Origin: Euzebya pacifica
GTDB taxonomy: Bacteria > Actinomycetota > Nitriliruptoria > Euzebyales > Euzebyaceae
Assembly: GCF_003344865.1 (NCBI RefSeq)
Contig: NZ_CP031165.1
Location: forward strand, 3,043,910-3,107,909
DNA: 64,000 nucleotides
Direction of reading: 5' to 3'
The notes below the pieces were generated by a model. The model was not told the DNA's origin, did no database searches, and was given only the letters and a program-made list of their open reading frames with translations. Made by a program: the position numbers and the translations under genes. Shown in pieces: positions 16,722-26,261 of this stretch (positions are counted from its first letter, which is position 1; each line of letters starts with the position of its first letter).

Positions 16722-18326
16722 ATGCGCGCTCGCGTGCTCGTCGTCGACGACGACGTTGCGGTGCGGACGCTGCTGTCGGTCGTGCTGGACGACGACTCGT
16801 GGGACGTCGTGGTCGCCGGTACCGTCGAGGAGGCCCTCGCCCTGGTGCACGACGGTGGGATCACCGTCGTGGTGCTGGACCGCCACCTCGTCGACGCCGA
16901 CGGGATCGAGCTGCTGGAGGACCTCGGCCAGGCCTCCGAGACCGGGACGATCCCCGTCATCCTGATCAGCGCCCGGGCCGACCACGACTCGCGGGTGGCG
17001 GGACTCGACGCAGGTGCCCTGGACTTCGTCGACAAGGAGATGACGCCCGTCGAGCTGAAGGCCCGCGTCAGGTCCCACGTCAACCACGCCGGACGGCTCG
17101 CGGCCCTGGTGGCCGACCGGGCACGCGATCAGGACCTGCTGATCGACGCGTCGGCGGCGTTGGTGCGGGCCACGACCGCCATCGACGTGGCCCGGACGGC
17201 GACGAGCCGGGCGCTCGGGTGGCCCGACGTGGACCTGGCCGTCGTCGTCGGGTTGGTCGGGCCGGGCAGCGGTCGCGTCATCGCGCTGTCCGGCTCGACG
17301 GTGGGGGTGTCGCTGAGCAGCGGCGCGACGGTGCCACCAGAGGCCGACCGTGCGCTGCGGGCCCAGGCCGAGGCGGGCCCATGGGTGGAACCGGCCAGCG
17401 GGATGGCGTTGTCCTCGATAATCGGGGGCGCGCCGTCCCTCGTGTGCGCGGCCCCGCTCGTCCACGGGGGGAGGACGGTCGCCGTCCTCGGCACGGCAAG
17501 CCTCCGGGGGACCCGTGAACGATCCAGGATCCTGTCGGGCACCGCCGGCCTGGCCCGCGCTGCGGCATCCCGGTTCGGCGAGCTGCTCGCCACGGAGGTC
17601 CGGACCCGCCACGACCTCGAGGCCCTCGAGGCGGCCGTGGCAGGCAACGGGGTCGCGTCGGTGTTCCAACCGGTTGCGCGGGCCGGTTCGCTGCGGGTGG
17701 AGGGGTTCGAGGCCCTGACCCGGTTCGTGGACGGGACGCCGCCCGAACCGCGCTTCCGGTCCGCCGGACTGCTCGGGGTCCGGGTCGAGCTCGAGCTCGC
17801 GGCCATGACCCAGCAGCTGCGTGCTGCCGAGGCGCTGCCGACGGCGTCGTGGGTCGCCCTGAACCTCTCGCCCTCCGTGATGCTGGACCGGCGGTTGCCC
17901 GCCGTCCTGGCACGGACCGACCGGCAGGTCGTCCTGGAGCTGACCGAACACGATCCGATCGAGGACTACGCGGTGCTGCTGCGGGCACTCGCGACCCTGC
18001 CGGGCAGTCCGAAGCTGTCGATCGACGACGCCGGGTCCGGGTACGCCTGCCTGGCGCATGTGCTCGCGCTCGAACCCGACTTCGTCAAGCTCGACAAGGC
18101 CTGGGTTCGCGAGGTCGACACCGACGGGGCCCGGCAGGCGCTCATCTCGGGTGTCCGGGGGTTCGCGGAGGAGCTCGGGGCACAGGTGATCGCCGAGGGA
18201 GTCGAACGGGCCGAGGAGCTGGCTGTCCTGGAGGACCTCGGTGTCGCCTACGTGCAGGGTCATCTGCTGGGCGAGCCCCGGTCCGCCGCCGAGGCACCGC
18301 GGACCACCGGGCCCGGCCTGCCCTGA
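16722..18326 (+). CDS. Response regulator with EAL domain (c-di-GMP phosphodiesterase)
   Basis: A 534-residue protein with three parts. The receiver domain (1-120) has acidic residues Asp9-Asp11, phosphoacceptor Asp53 and Lys105. A middle region (about 135-290) has the size and pattern of a GAF domain. The EAL domain (about 305-520) splits cyclic di-GMP to pGpG. The residues expected of an active enzyme are all present: EAL at 330-332, Asn381, Glu406, Asp435/Asp436, Lys456, Glu492 and Gln512. ATG 16722 is preceded by GGGAAG at 16711-16716. No histidine kinase is adjacent, so the partner is elsewhere. With the HD-GYP gene at 28994-30796 this is one of two c-di-GMP hydrolases in the window. Confidence 0.88.
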   Translation: MRARVLVVDDDVAVRTLLSVVLDDDSWDVVVAGTVEEALALVHDGGITVVVLDRHLVDADGIELLEDLGQASETGTIPVILISARADHDSRVAGLDAGALDFVDKEMTPVELKARVRSHVNHAGRLAALVADRARDQDLLIDASAALVRATTAIDVARTATSRALGWPDVDLAVVVGLVGPGSGRVIALSGSTVGVSLSSGATVPPEADRALRAQAEAGPWVEPASGMALSSIIGGAPSLVCAAPLVHGGRTVAVLGTASLRGTRERSRILSGTAGLARAAASRFGELLATEVRTRHDLEALEAAVAGNGVASVFQPVARAGSLRVEGFEALTRFVDGTPPEPRFRSAGLLGVRVELELAAMTQQLRAAEALPTASWVALNLSPSVMLDRRLPAVLARTDRQVVLELTEHDPIEDYAVLLRALATLPGSPKLSIDDAGSGYACLAHVLALEPDFVKLDKAWVREVDTDGARQALISGVRGFAEELGAQVIAEGVERAEELAVLEDLGVAYVQGHLLGEPRSAAEAPRTTGPGLP

Positions 18327-18406
18327 CCCTGTCGTTCCACCCTCGTGCTCTGGTCCGAGGGGGATAGGGTGCGTGATTCCGCCACGCCTCGACGAAGGGT
18401 TCGACC

Positions 18407-19831
18407 ATGCGGCAGCTCAGCGGTCTCGATGCGATGTTCCTGAGCCTGGAACGTCCCAACACCCCGCTCCACGTGGGGTCGGTGGTCTTCGTGGATCCCA
18501 CCACGGCGGCGGAGGGGTTCACCCACGAGACCGTCATGGACGTGTATCGCAACCGGCTGCACCTGTTGCCGCCCTTCCGCTGGCGACTCGTGACCACACC
18601 GATGGGCCTGGACCATCCGTACTGGATCGACGACCCCGAGTTCGACCTGGAGTACCACGTGCGGCGGATCGCCGTGCCGCCACCCGGTGACGCCAGGACG
18701 CTGGCCGACATCGTCGCGCGCATCCACGCCCGGCCGCTGGACCGGTCCAGGCCCCTGTGGGAGACCTACGTCATCGAGGGCATGGCCGACGGGATGGTCG
18801 CCATCTACAGCAAGAACCACCACGCGACCATCGACGGCGTCTCCGGTGTGGACATCCTCGGCGTCCTCTTCGACCTCGAACCGACCCCGCCCGTTCCCGG
18901 TCACCGCGAGGCCATGACGGGCGAGCGGCCACCGTCGGACGCGGAGATGTTGCTTCGTTCTGCGCAGGGGCTGGCCAAGCTGCCGGGCCGGGCCGGTCGG
19001 ATGGCCGTCCGCGCAGCCGGTGCCCTCCCGCTGCTCGGACGGATGGCCGAGCAGGCGGCCCCGTCGAGGATGCGGTCCCGGATGGGGGAGGGGTTGTTGG
19101 GCAAGCCCCACCTGCAGGCACCCCCGTCCCCGTTCAACGGGACGATCTCGCCCCACCGCCGATGGGCCTACGCGTCCATGCCGCTCAAGGACATCAAGCG
19201 GCTCAAGGACGCCTACGACTGCAAGGTCAACGACGTCGTCATGGCGCTGACCGCCGGTGCGTTGCGCCGCTGGCTGCAACGGCACGACGCGCTGGGCGAC
19301 CAGGCCCTCCAGGCGATGGTCCCCATCTCGATGCGGACCTCCGCGCAGAAGGGCGACGCCGGCAACCAGGTCAACGCCCTCATCGCGCTGCTGCCGACCG
19401 ACGTCGCCGGTGTCGAGGACCGTCTCCGCAGCGCCGCGTCGTCCATGGACGTCGCCAAGGGCGGCAACGCCGTCCCTGCCAGCGTCCTGCGGGACTTCAC
19501 CCAGTTCGCCTCGCCGGCCCTTGCGGCGAGCGCGGCCAGGACGGTGGCCCGGCTCGGCTGGGCCGACCACATGCGGACACCGTTCAACGTCGTGGTCTCC
19601 AACGTCCCGGGCCCGCCCGTACCGCTGTACCTGGGCGGTGCCCGGATGGAGGGCATCTTCCCCGTCTCGGCGATCTACGACGGCATGGGCCTCAACGTGA
19701 CGCTGTTCAGCTACCGCGACGAGCTGCAGTTCGGGCTCGTGGCCGACCGCGAGATGGTCCCGGACCTGTGGGAGATGGCCGACGACTTCACCGCCGAGAT
19801 GGCCGAGATGGCCGCCCTGCTGGACCGGTGA
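18407..19831 (+). CDS. Wax ester synthase/diacylglycerol acyltransferase (WS/DGAT)
   Basis: A 474-residue acyltransferase of the bacterial WS/DGAT family. It uses acyl-CoA to esterify diacylglycerol or long-chain alcohols, making storage triacylglycerol or wax at the membrane. The catalytic motif HHxxxDG is present as HHATIDG (138-144), with PLDRSRPLWE (110-119) and the family N-terminus LSGLDAMFLSLE. The C-terminal domain has the usual NVPGP segment. ATG 18407 has GAAGGG at 18394-18399. The 80-bp upstream gap contains a TAGGGT -10-like hexamer near 18364. Such enzymes are frequent in Actinomycetota. Confidence 0.92.
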   Translation: MRQLSGLDAMFLSLERPNTPLHVGSVVFVDPTTAAEGFTHETVMDVYRNRLHLLPPFRWRLVTTPMGLDHPYWIDDPEFDLEYHVRRIAVPPPGDARTLADIVARIHARPLDRSRPLWETYVIEGMADGMVAIYSKNHHATIDGVSGVDILGVLFDLEPTPPVPGHREAMTGERPPSDAEMLLRSAQGLAKLPGRAGRMAVRAAGALPLLGRMAEQAAPSRMRSRMGEGLLGKPHLQAPPSPFNGTISPHRRWAYASMPLKDIKRLKDAYDCKVNDVVMALTAGALRRWLQRHDALGDQALQAMVPISMRTSAQKGDAGNQVNALIALLPTDVAGVEDRLRSAASSMDVAKGGNAVPASVLRDFTQFASPALAASAARTVARLGWADHMRTPFNVVVSNVPGPPVPLYLGGARMEGIFPVSAIYDGMGLNVTLFSYRDELQFGLVADREMVPDLWEMADDFTAEMAEMAALLDR

Positions 19832-19907
19832 GGATCCTCGGCTAAGGGCTGCCCGACGCCTGCCGACTGGGAAGGCGACCGGACCCCCGACCCCTGGTGC
19901 CCACCTC

Positions 19908-20837
19908 ATGTCCTATCGCCTCGTGACCCGCTCGGACTTCGACGGCCTCGTGTGTGCTGCGCTCCTCGAGGAGCTCGGCCTCATCGACGACATCCTGTTC
20001 GTCCATCCCAAGGACATGCAGGACGGCGTGGTGGAGATCACCGATCGGGACATCACCACCAACCTTCCCTGGGTGGAGGGGGCACACCTCGTGTTCGACC
20101 ACCACCTGTCGGAGACCCGGCGGGTTGGCGAGCAGGCCAACCACATCATCGATCCGGAGGCCCCGTCGGCAGCACGGGTGGTCTTCGACCACTACGGCGG
20201 CGCTGATGCCTTCCCGCGGATCAGCGACGACATGATGCGTGCGGTCGACCAGGCCGACTCGGCGCAGTACTCCCTCGAGGAGATCCTGCACCCCACCGGG
20301 TGGACGCTGCTGAACTACCTGATGGACGCACGGACGGGCCTCGGACGGTTCCGGACGTTCCGCATCAGCAACTACCAGCTGATGATGGCGCTCATCGAAG
20401 CCTGTCGCGAGCTGACCATCGAGGAGATCCTGGAGCTGCCCGACGTGGCCGAACGGGTCGAGCTCTACACCGAGCAGGCCCAGGCGTTCGCCGAACAGCT
20501 TCGCCGCTGCACCACGGTTCGTGGCGAGGTGGCGGTGCTCGACCTCCGTCAGGAGGAGACCATCCACGCCGGCAACCGCTTCATGATCTACGCGTTGTTC
20601 CCCGAGACGACCGTGTCGGTCCACGTGCTGTGGGGCAAGGGCCAGCAGAACACGGTGCTCGCGGTCGGCAAGTCGATCCTCAACCGGACCAACGACGTGT
20701 CCATCGGTGACCTGATGCTGGCCCACGGCGGCGGCGGACACCGCAACGCCGGCACCTGCCAGGTTGCGCACGGAGACGCCGTCGCAACGCTCGACACCGT
20801 CGTCGATGCCCTCAACGGCGCCGTCGTACCCGCCTGA
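19908..20837 (+). CDS. DHH family phosphoesterase
   Basis: A 309-residue DHH/DHHA1 phosphoesterase. The metal-binding motifs are SDFDG (9-13) and FDHHLSE with DHH at 64-66. The C-terminal DHHA1 domain ends with GGGGHRNAGT (about 275-284). Relatives are exopolyphosphatases, nanoRNases or cyclic-dinucleotide hydrolases, so the substrate is not fixed by sequence alone. The unusually long helical insert between the two domains (about 120-215) may set specificity. The gene starts 76 bp after WS/DGAT and is followed by a strong hairpin at 20853-20870. Confidence 0.85.
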   Translation: MSYRLVTRSDFDGLVCAALLEELGLIDDILFVHPKDMQDGVVEITDRDITTNLPWVEGAHLVFDHHLSETRRVGEQANHIIDPEAPSAARVVFDHYGGADAFPRISDDMMRAVDQADSAQYSLEEILHPTGWTLLNYLMDARTGLGRFRTFRISNYQLMMALIEACRELTIEEILELPDVAERVELYTEQAQAFAEQLRRCTTVRGEVAVLDLRQEETIHAGNRFMIYALFPETTVSVHVLWGKGQQNTVLAVGKSILNRTNDVSIGDLMLAHGGGGHRNAGTCQVAHGDAVATLDTVVDALNGAVVPA

Positions 20838-20852
20838 TCACTGGCTGACCCA

Positions 20853-20870
20853 CCCCGGGCCGGGCCGGGG
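20853..20870 (+). terminator. GC hairpin after the DHH gene
   Basis: CCCCGG and CCGGGG arms enclose a six-base loop, 15 bp after the DHH stop. There is no T tract, as is common in GC-rich actinobacteria. It is a plausible transcript end before the acyltransferase gene, read from symmetry only. Confidence 0.45.
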
Positions 20871-20959
20871 GTGACCCCGAGACGACCCGGGGGTGGTTGG
20901 GGGGAGATACGGGGGCCAGCCCCGATTCGCGCCACCTGCCCGAGGACGACGCTCGGGTC

Positions 20960-22357
20960 ATGTCAACGACCTCCTCGCTCCAGCCGGCCGCCACGGCGGC
21001 CACGTCCACTCGTCCCGATGGCGCGTCCCACGATGCCGACCGCACTGCGCGCCTGCGGTGGGTCGATGCGGTGCGTGCCGCGTCCCTCCTGGTGGTCGTC
21101 CTCGGCCACTACCTGATCGCCGTCGTCGTCCTCCGCGACGACGACGTCACGGTGTCGGCCCTGCTCGACATCGCCCCGTGGACCCACCCCGTCACGTGGG
21201 CCGTCCAGGTCATGGCCTGCTTCTTCGCGGTGGGCGCGGTCGTCGCGGCCCCGCGCCTGGCCGACGACCTCGGATCGTCCACGGGCACCGTCTCCGGGTC
21301 CACGTTCCGGTCGGTGTGGCGAGCCCATGTCGCCAGCCGGGCGCGCCAGCTCGTGGTGCCGGCCCTGCCGTTGCTGGCCCTCTGGGTCCTCGGCGGCCCC
21401 GCAGTCGCGGGGCTGTTCGGTGCCGACCTGGTCGGTGTGGCCTCCCAGGCGGCCCTGGTGCCGTTGTGGTTCCTTGCCGTCTACCTGCTCGTGCAGGCCC
21501 TGCTGCCGATGGCGGTGCGGGTGGTCCAGCGGCACGGTGCCCTGCGACCGATCGTGCTGCTGCTCGCGGCCGCCGGCGCCGTGGATGCGCTGCACCTCGC
21601 CGGCGTGCCGTTCGTGGGCTGGTTGAACTTCCCGATCGTCTGGATGATCCCGTCCACCCTCGGTGTCGCCGTGGGCCTCGGGTCCCTCGACACGGTGCGC
21701 CTGTGGCGGGCCGGTGCGGCCGCGCTGGTGGTGGCGCTGGGCCTTGTCGCCCTGGCGGGCTACCCCGTGCCCGTCGTCGGCGTCACCGACGCCGCCCGGT
21801 CCAACAACTCCCCGCCGAGCCTGCTGCTGGCCGTCCACGGCCTTGCCTACGCCTGCACGGCGCTGTCGGTCGGACCCCGCCTGGAGGCGTGGCTGGGCCG
21901 GACCGCGACCCGTCGTCGGGCCCTGGCCGTCGCCGGTCGGTGGAGCATGGCGGTGTACCTGTGGCACATGACCGGCCTGGTGGCCCTCGTGGCGCTGGCC
22001 GTGCGCGTCGACCTGCCCGTCATCGACGCGGTGCTGGCCGTGGAGCCGCTGACCACGACCTGGTGGCTGGTCCACCCGGTCCAGATGGCCGCGGCACTGG
22101 TCGTGACCCTCGTGGTCATCGCCCTCGTGAGCCGTCCCAGCGCGTGGTTGCTCCGACGGTCGGCCGTCCACGCGCTCCCCGGGACGACACGAACGGTCGT
22201 CGCCACCCTGCTGGCGAGCGGCGGGATCGCCGACGTGGTCCTGCACGGGACCGCCGACGGCCGGGTGTGGGGCCCCCTCGCGCTCGTCGTCGCGACGGTC
22301 CTGCTCCACGACGTCCGGGACGAAACACGATCGTCACGAAGGAGGAGCAGGACCTGA
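20960..22357 (+). CDS. Acyltransferase family 3 membrane protein
   Basis: A 465-residue polytopic membrane protein with about ten hydrophobic helices in the acyltransferase_3 pattern. It opens with RLRWVDAVRAASLLVVVLGH, where the conserved early histidine and arginines sit, and ends with short basic loops. These proteins acylate sugars, peptides or surface glycans using acyl-CoA. No donor or acceptor can be named. The ATG at 20960 follows a weak GAGGA. The next gene, a Tat-exported carboxypeptidase, begins 26 bp downstream and is probably co-transcribed. Confidence 0.8.
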   Translation: MSTTSSLQPAATAATSTRPDGASHDADRTARLRWVDAVRAASLLVVVLGHYLIAVVVLRDDDVTVSALLDIAPWTHPVTWAVQVMACFFAVGAVVAAPRLADDLGSSTGTVSGSTFRSVWRAHVASRARQLVVPALPLLALWVLGGPAVAGLFGADLVGVASQAALVPLWFLAVYLLVQALLPMAVRVVQRHGALRPIVLLLAAAGAVDALHLAGVPFVGWLNFPIVWMIPSTLGVAVGLGSLDTVRLWRAGAAALVVALGLVALAGYPVPVVGVTDAARSNNSPPSLLLAVHGLAYACTALSVGPRLEAWLGRTATRRRALAVAGRWSMAVYLWHMTGLVALVALAVRVDLPVIDAVLAVEPLTTTWWLVHPVQMAAALVVTLVVIALVSRPSAWLLRRSAVHALPGTTRTVVATLLASGGIADVVLHGTADGRVWGPLALVVATVLLHDVRDETRSSRRRSRT

Positions 22358-22383
22358 CCGTTCGTGCGGCGAACGTCGTGGCC

Positions 22384-24024
22384 ATGCACTCCTTCTCTCG
22401 TCGTTCATTCCTCGCCGGGGCCGCCGCATCCAGCGCGGCCACCCTCCTTCCGGCCACCGGTGCAGCCGCCCTCGCCGGTGACCTCGTGTCGCGGGCCAGT
22501 CGGACCGAGCCGACCGCGCTCCTCAGGGTCCGCCTCACCGACGCCTTCCGGGAGGTCATGGCCGGGTTCGACCTCACCGAGCACGTGCACGACGGGCAGG
22601 TGGAGGTCGTCGCCTGGCCAGGGGACCGGGCCCGCCTGCGGGCAGCAGGGATCAGCTGGGAGGAAGTCGAGGGCGACCTCGGTGCCCGCTTCGTCGCCGA
22701 CCGCCTCGCAGAGGCCGCGGACGGCCGAGCACGTCCGCAGGAACGCACCGGCTACCGCGTCCTCGACGACTACCGGGCCGACATGGACCGCTTGGTGGAG
22801 CTGGCACCTGACCTGGTCAGGCCGCTGCTGCTGGACAGCCCGCTCACCCACGAGGGACGGGCCATCCACGGACTCGTGATCGGTGCCGACGTCGCGGTGG
22901 CCGACAGCGACGGTCGGCCCCAGGCGATGATGTGCGGTCTGCACCACGCCCGGGAGTGGCCGTCGGGGGAGCTGACCATCATGTTCGCCGAGGCGCTGGT
23001 CGAGGGGTGGCTCGACGGCGATGCCGAGGTCACGGGCCTGCTGGAGCAGCTGTGTGTCTTCGTCATCCCGGTCAGCAACCCCGACGGGTTCGTCCGGTCC
23101 CGGGAAGCGGTCCCCTACGTGGAGGAGATCGCCGTCGTGGAGGGCCTGACCCTGCTGGCCCAGGAGGGCCCCTACCACCGCAAGAACCTGCTCAAGCACA
23201 CTGCGCTGCCCGGGTCCTTCGAGCCCCAGCAGGGTGTCGACATCAACCGCAACTATCCCTACATGTGGGGCGGCGTCGGGGCGTCGGGGACCACGACCAG
23301 CCAGACACACTACGGCCCGGGACCCGGTTCGGAACCCGAGATCGAGGCCCTGACCGGGCTGTTCCGCTCGACCCAGATCCTGGCCGCGATCTCCAACCAC
23401 ACCTCCGGGGACCTGGTCCTGCGACCATGGGGCTGGACCCCCGCCGAGCCGCCGGACGAGGCCGCGTTGGCCGCCCTTGGCGACGACATGGCCGGGCCGA
23501 TGGGCTACACCTCGGGTTCCTGGAACGAAGCGCTGTACCCGGGCACGGGCATCATCGACGACTGGATGTACGGCACGCTCGGGACCTACTGCTACACCCT
23601 CGAGCACGGGTCCTCGTTCCATCCGGTGTACGGCGACAACGTCCCGGGCTACTTCGCCGACAACTGGCAGGCGCACCTGAAGCTGCTCCGATCAGCCGTC
23701 GACACCGCGCAGCACGCCGTCCTGGTCGGCACGGCTGCCCCGGGCACCGTCCTGACGCTCGCGAAGGACATCAGCATCCCCCTGTCCCGCGCCGCCGACG
23801 GCGCGACCCGTGTCGAGGAGCACCTCGAGGCGACCATGGTGGTCGGGGAGGACGGCAGCTTCGCCTGGCACGTCAACCCCTCGGTGGGTGCCGAGACCCT
23901 GGAGTCGGGCGGACAGCCCGAGCACTACGTCCTGACCGCACAGGCGCCCGACGGGACCGTCCGGACCTGGTCCGGCGTGGCGCGACGGGGCGACGAGCTC
24001 GAGGTGCTGACGGCCGAGGGCTGA
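22384..24024 (+). CDS. Tat-exported M14 zinc carboxypeptidase
   Basis: A 546-residue exported peptidase. The N-terminus has a twin-arginine signal (SRRSFLAG, 5-12) and a hydrophobic stretch to about 32. The M14 site is visible: HARE zinc ligands (His188, Glu191), NPDG and RNYPY substrate-binding segments, a later NHTSGDLVLRPWG with the third zinc histidine, and YCYTLEHGSS with the catalytic glutamate. All expected catalytic residues appear to be there. It should remove C-terminal residues from peptides or act on cell-wall peptides outside the membrane. A beta-rich C-terminal domain of about 100 residues follows the catalytic part. It is probably co-transcribed with the acyltransferase gene. 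Confidence 0.88.
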   Translation: MHSFSRRSFLAGAAASSAATLLPATGAAALAGDLVSRASRTEPTALLRVRLTDAFREVMAGFDLTEHVHDGQVEVVAWPGDRARLRAAGISWEEVEGDLGARFVADRLAEAADGRARPQERTGYRVLDDYRADMDRLVELAPDLVRPLLLDSPLTHEGRAIHGLVIGADVAVADSDGRPQAMMCGLHHAREWPSGELTIMFAEALVEGWLDGDAEVTGLLEQLCVFVIPVSNPDGFVRSREAVPYVEEIAVVEGLTLLAQEGPYHRKNLLKHTALPGSFEPQQGVDINRNYPYMWGGVGASGTTTSQTHYGPGPGSEPEIEALTGLFRSTQILAAISNHTSGDLVLRPWGWTPAEPPDEAALAALGDDMAGPMGYTSGSWNEALYPGTGIIDDWMYGTLGTYCYTLEHGSSFHPVYGDNVPGYFADNWQAHLKLLRSAVDTAQHAVLVGTAAPGTVLTLAKDISIPLSRAADGATRVEEHLEATMVVGEDGSFAWHVNPSVGAETLESGGQPEHYVLTAQAPDGTVRTWSGVARRGDELEVLTAEG

Positions 24025-24104
24025 CACCGGGTCCCCGGCTGGCCGGCCAGACGACGGGTGTGCGATCCTGCCCCGCACACCCACCCCGAGCCGAGGAGCA
24101 CGCA

Positions 24105-24557
24105 ATGCCCACGACCATGACCCTGACCGAGCTCGCCGAGGCCGGCGAGACCGACCTCGGCACCAGCGACTGGCTGGAGGTCACCCAGGACATGGTCAAC
24201 CAGTTCGCCGACGCGACGCTGGACCACCAGTGGATCCACATCGACGTCGAGCGGGCCAAGGACGGTCCGTTCGGCGGGCCGATCGCCCACGGGTTCCTGA
24301 CCCTGTCCTTCCTGCCGCACCTGGTGGGCCAGATCCTCCAGGTCACCGAGGTCAGCGCTGGCGTCAACTACGGCTTGGACAAGCTGCGGTTCACCAGCCC
24401 CGTGCCCGTCGGTGGTCGCGTCCGTGCCAACGGGCGCCTCCTGGAGACCCAGCAGAAGGGGCAGGGCATCATGGCGCGGGTCGAGGTGACCGTGGAGATC
24501 GAGGGCAGCGACCGTCCCGCGCTGATCGCCACCTGGCTGATCCTGCGCTACCCCTGA
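24105..24557 (+). CDS. MaoC family hotdog dehydratase
   Basis: A 150-residue single hotdog-fold protein of the MaoC/(R)-specific enoyl-CoA hydratase group. The hydratase-2-like stretch DHQWIHID with the following GPIAHGFLTLSF carries the catalytic Asp and His of the family. It probably hydrates enoyl-CoA or dehydrates 3-hydroxyacyl thioesters. ATG 24105 is preceded by GAGGAG at 24093-24098. It stands alone between the carboxypeptidase and a convergent CHAD gene. Confidence 0.88.
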   Translation: MPTTMTLTELAEAGETDLGTSDWLEVTQDMVNQFADATLDHQWIHIDVERAKDGPFGGPIAHGFLTLSFLPHLVGQILQVTEVSAGVNYGLDKLRFTSPVPVGGRVRANGRLLETQQKGQGIMARVEVTVEIEGSDRPALIATWLILRYP

Positions 24558-24576
24558 GCCACCCCGCGGGCGGCCG

Positions 24577-25533
24577 TCAGGCCAGACCCAGACCGTGCCC
24601 GGCCCACCCCACGAGACGCGCCGCGAACGGCTCCGTCGGTTCGGCGTAGACGAGCGGGGCCAGCAGCATCGCGTCGTGGCGCAGGACGTGTCGCTGGGCG
24701 TTGATGGCCCCGACGACCTGCTCGGTCCTCGCCGCATCGAGCGGCTGCTCGGCGCGGAGCACCTCGGCCAGGACCGCCAGGTCGTGGTCCTCCCCGAGGG
24801 CGTCGGTCAGGTCGTGCAGCAGCGACTCGGTCGCCGACATGACCTCGGGCCACGCCTCCTCCAGCAGCGACACGTGGTAGCGCAGGTACTTGACCCGCTT
24901 GCGCCAGTCGTGCCATTCCTCGGTGGTTGCGTCCGGGTCGTCGTCCAGCGTGTCGCGGAGCTCCTGCCAACGCGTTCGTCCACGCCGGTGGACGCGGGCG
25001 ATGCTCGGCTCGAGGTGCGCGACGGCCATGGCGTCGGGCAGCGGCCAGTCCTCGATCCCGTCGGCGGCGTCCCGCAGGGCCCGGTGCGCCTCGGCCGGCA
25101 GATCGGCGTCGGCGGAGGCCGTTCGGACGCGACGGTACCGCTCGACCATGGCACCACGGACCTCGCTGGCGACCTCCTCGGGGCAGAGGTCGTCGTCGTC
25201 GCGTGCGGCCAGCAGGTCGACGGTCTCCACGAGCGCCCAGGCATCCCGCGCATCGCCGACAAGCCGGGCTGCATCCCGGAAGGCGGCGTTGATGGGGGAG
25301 TAGCCCTCGCCCAGGGCGTCACGGCAGAGTCGTGCCACGGCCCGGACCTTCTTGCAGCGCTTCCGGGCATCGTGCACCCCCTCGTCCCACGGGTCCTCCT
25401 GCTGGTCGTCGACCGCGTCGGCTGGATGGGCCATGCCGGCCGACAGGCTGTCGAGGCCGCGGGCGGCCTGCTCACCGGCGATGCGCCGCAGGGCGCTGGC
25501 CAGGTCCTCCTCGGGCTGGATCACGAAGGGCAT
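24577..25533 (-). CDS. CHAD domain-containing protein
   Basis: A 318-residue, mostly helical protein. The CHAD domain (conserved histidine alpha-helical domain) covers most of it, with the repeated signature VHDARKRCKKVRAVARL near residue 53 and the related WHDWRKRVKYLRYH later. CHAD proteins bind inorganic polyphosphate through conserved basic and histidine residues. No CYTH domain is attached. ATG 25533 has GGAGGG eight bases upstream. It is convergent with the MaoC gene. Confidence 0.9.
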   Translation of the reverse strand: MPFVIQPEEDLASALRRIAGEQAARGLDSLSAGMAHPADAVDDQQEDPWDEGVHDARKRCKKVRAVARLCRDALGEGYSPINAAFRDAARLVGDARDAWALVETVDLLAARDDDDLCPEEVASEVRGAMVERYRRVRTASADADLPAEAHRALRDAADGIEDWPLPDAMAVAHLEPSIARVHRRGRTRWQELRDTLDDDPDATTEEWHDWRKRVKYLRYHVSLLEEAWPEVMSATESLLHDLTDALGEDHDLAVLAEVLRAEQPLDAARTEQVVGAINAQRHVLRHDAMLLAPLVYAEPTEPFAARLVGWAGHGLGLA

Positions 25534-25579
25534 GGCGCCCTCCTACCCCGTGCCGGCAGCCGACACACGGCCATTCGGG

Positions 25580-26197
25580 TCAGCCCACGCGGTTCTCGGC
25601 GGCGGCGACCAGCTCCTGCCCGTGCTCGAGGGCAGCCAACGCGATGGTCGCGATACGGGCGGCGGTGACCCGCCGGGAGGGTCCGGGCTGGAGGAGGTGG
25701 CTGACGAACAGCCGGATGGCCAGCTCGGCCACGATCTCCACCGCGGCGCGGTCGTGGACGGGCCAGCGGTCGAGGACCATGTGGGTGATCGCCCCGCCGG
25801 CCGTCTCGAGGATCTCCGAGGCGTCCGTGGTCACGACGGTCAGCAGGCCGTTGCCCGACTGCCCGGTCAGGACGGCATGGACCAACGGTGTGGCGTCGGC
25901 GTGCTCGAACGCCGAGACGAGGCCGGCCGCGAGAGCACCATGGAGGTCGTGCTCGGCGGCGGCTGCCTCGTTGAAGTCCACCAGCAGCCGCTGCGCGACG
26001 ACCAGCGCGATGGCCCTGGCCAGGCCCTGCTTGTTGCCGAACTCGTTGTAGACCGTCTGCCGGCTGACCCCAGCGGACTGGGCCAGCTTGCTCATGGTGA
26101 CCTCGTGCCAGGGAAGGCTCTGCGCCATGGCTTCGGCACGGGTCAGGAGGGCGGCTCGGGTCGCCGAGATCTCGGGCGAAGTCGTGTTGAACTGCAT
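25580..26197 (-). CDS. TetR family transcriptional regulator
   Basis: A 205-residue repressor-type regulator. The helix-turn-helix (about 35-57) contains VTMSKLAQSAGVSRQTVYNEF, typical of TetR, and the remainder is a helical ligand domain of unknown specificity. The open frame runs on upstream, but ATG 26197 sits just before the DNA-binding domain. The start codon lies within TGACGTCA (26197-26204), an 8-bp palindrome that could serve autoregulation. It is divergent from the amphi-Trp gene across 64 bp. Confidence 0.88.
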   Translation of the reverse strand: MQFNTTSPEISATRAALLTRAEAMAQSLPWHEVTMSKLAQSAGVSRQTVYNEFGNKQGLARAIALVVAQRLLVDFNEAAAAEHDLHGALAAGLVSAFEHADATPLVHAVLTGQSGNGLLTVVTTDASEILETAGGAITHMVLDRWPVHDRAAVEIVAELAIRLFVSHLLQPGPSRRVTAARIATIALAALEHGQELVAAAENRVG

Positions 26198-26261
26198 GAC
26201 GTCACCGAACCCTACCGCCTGCCTCGCCGCTGTCCGCCCGTACCGGACTACGCTGTTCGGC

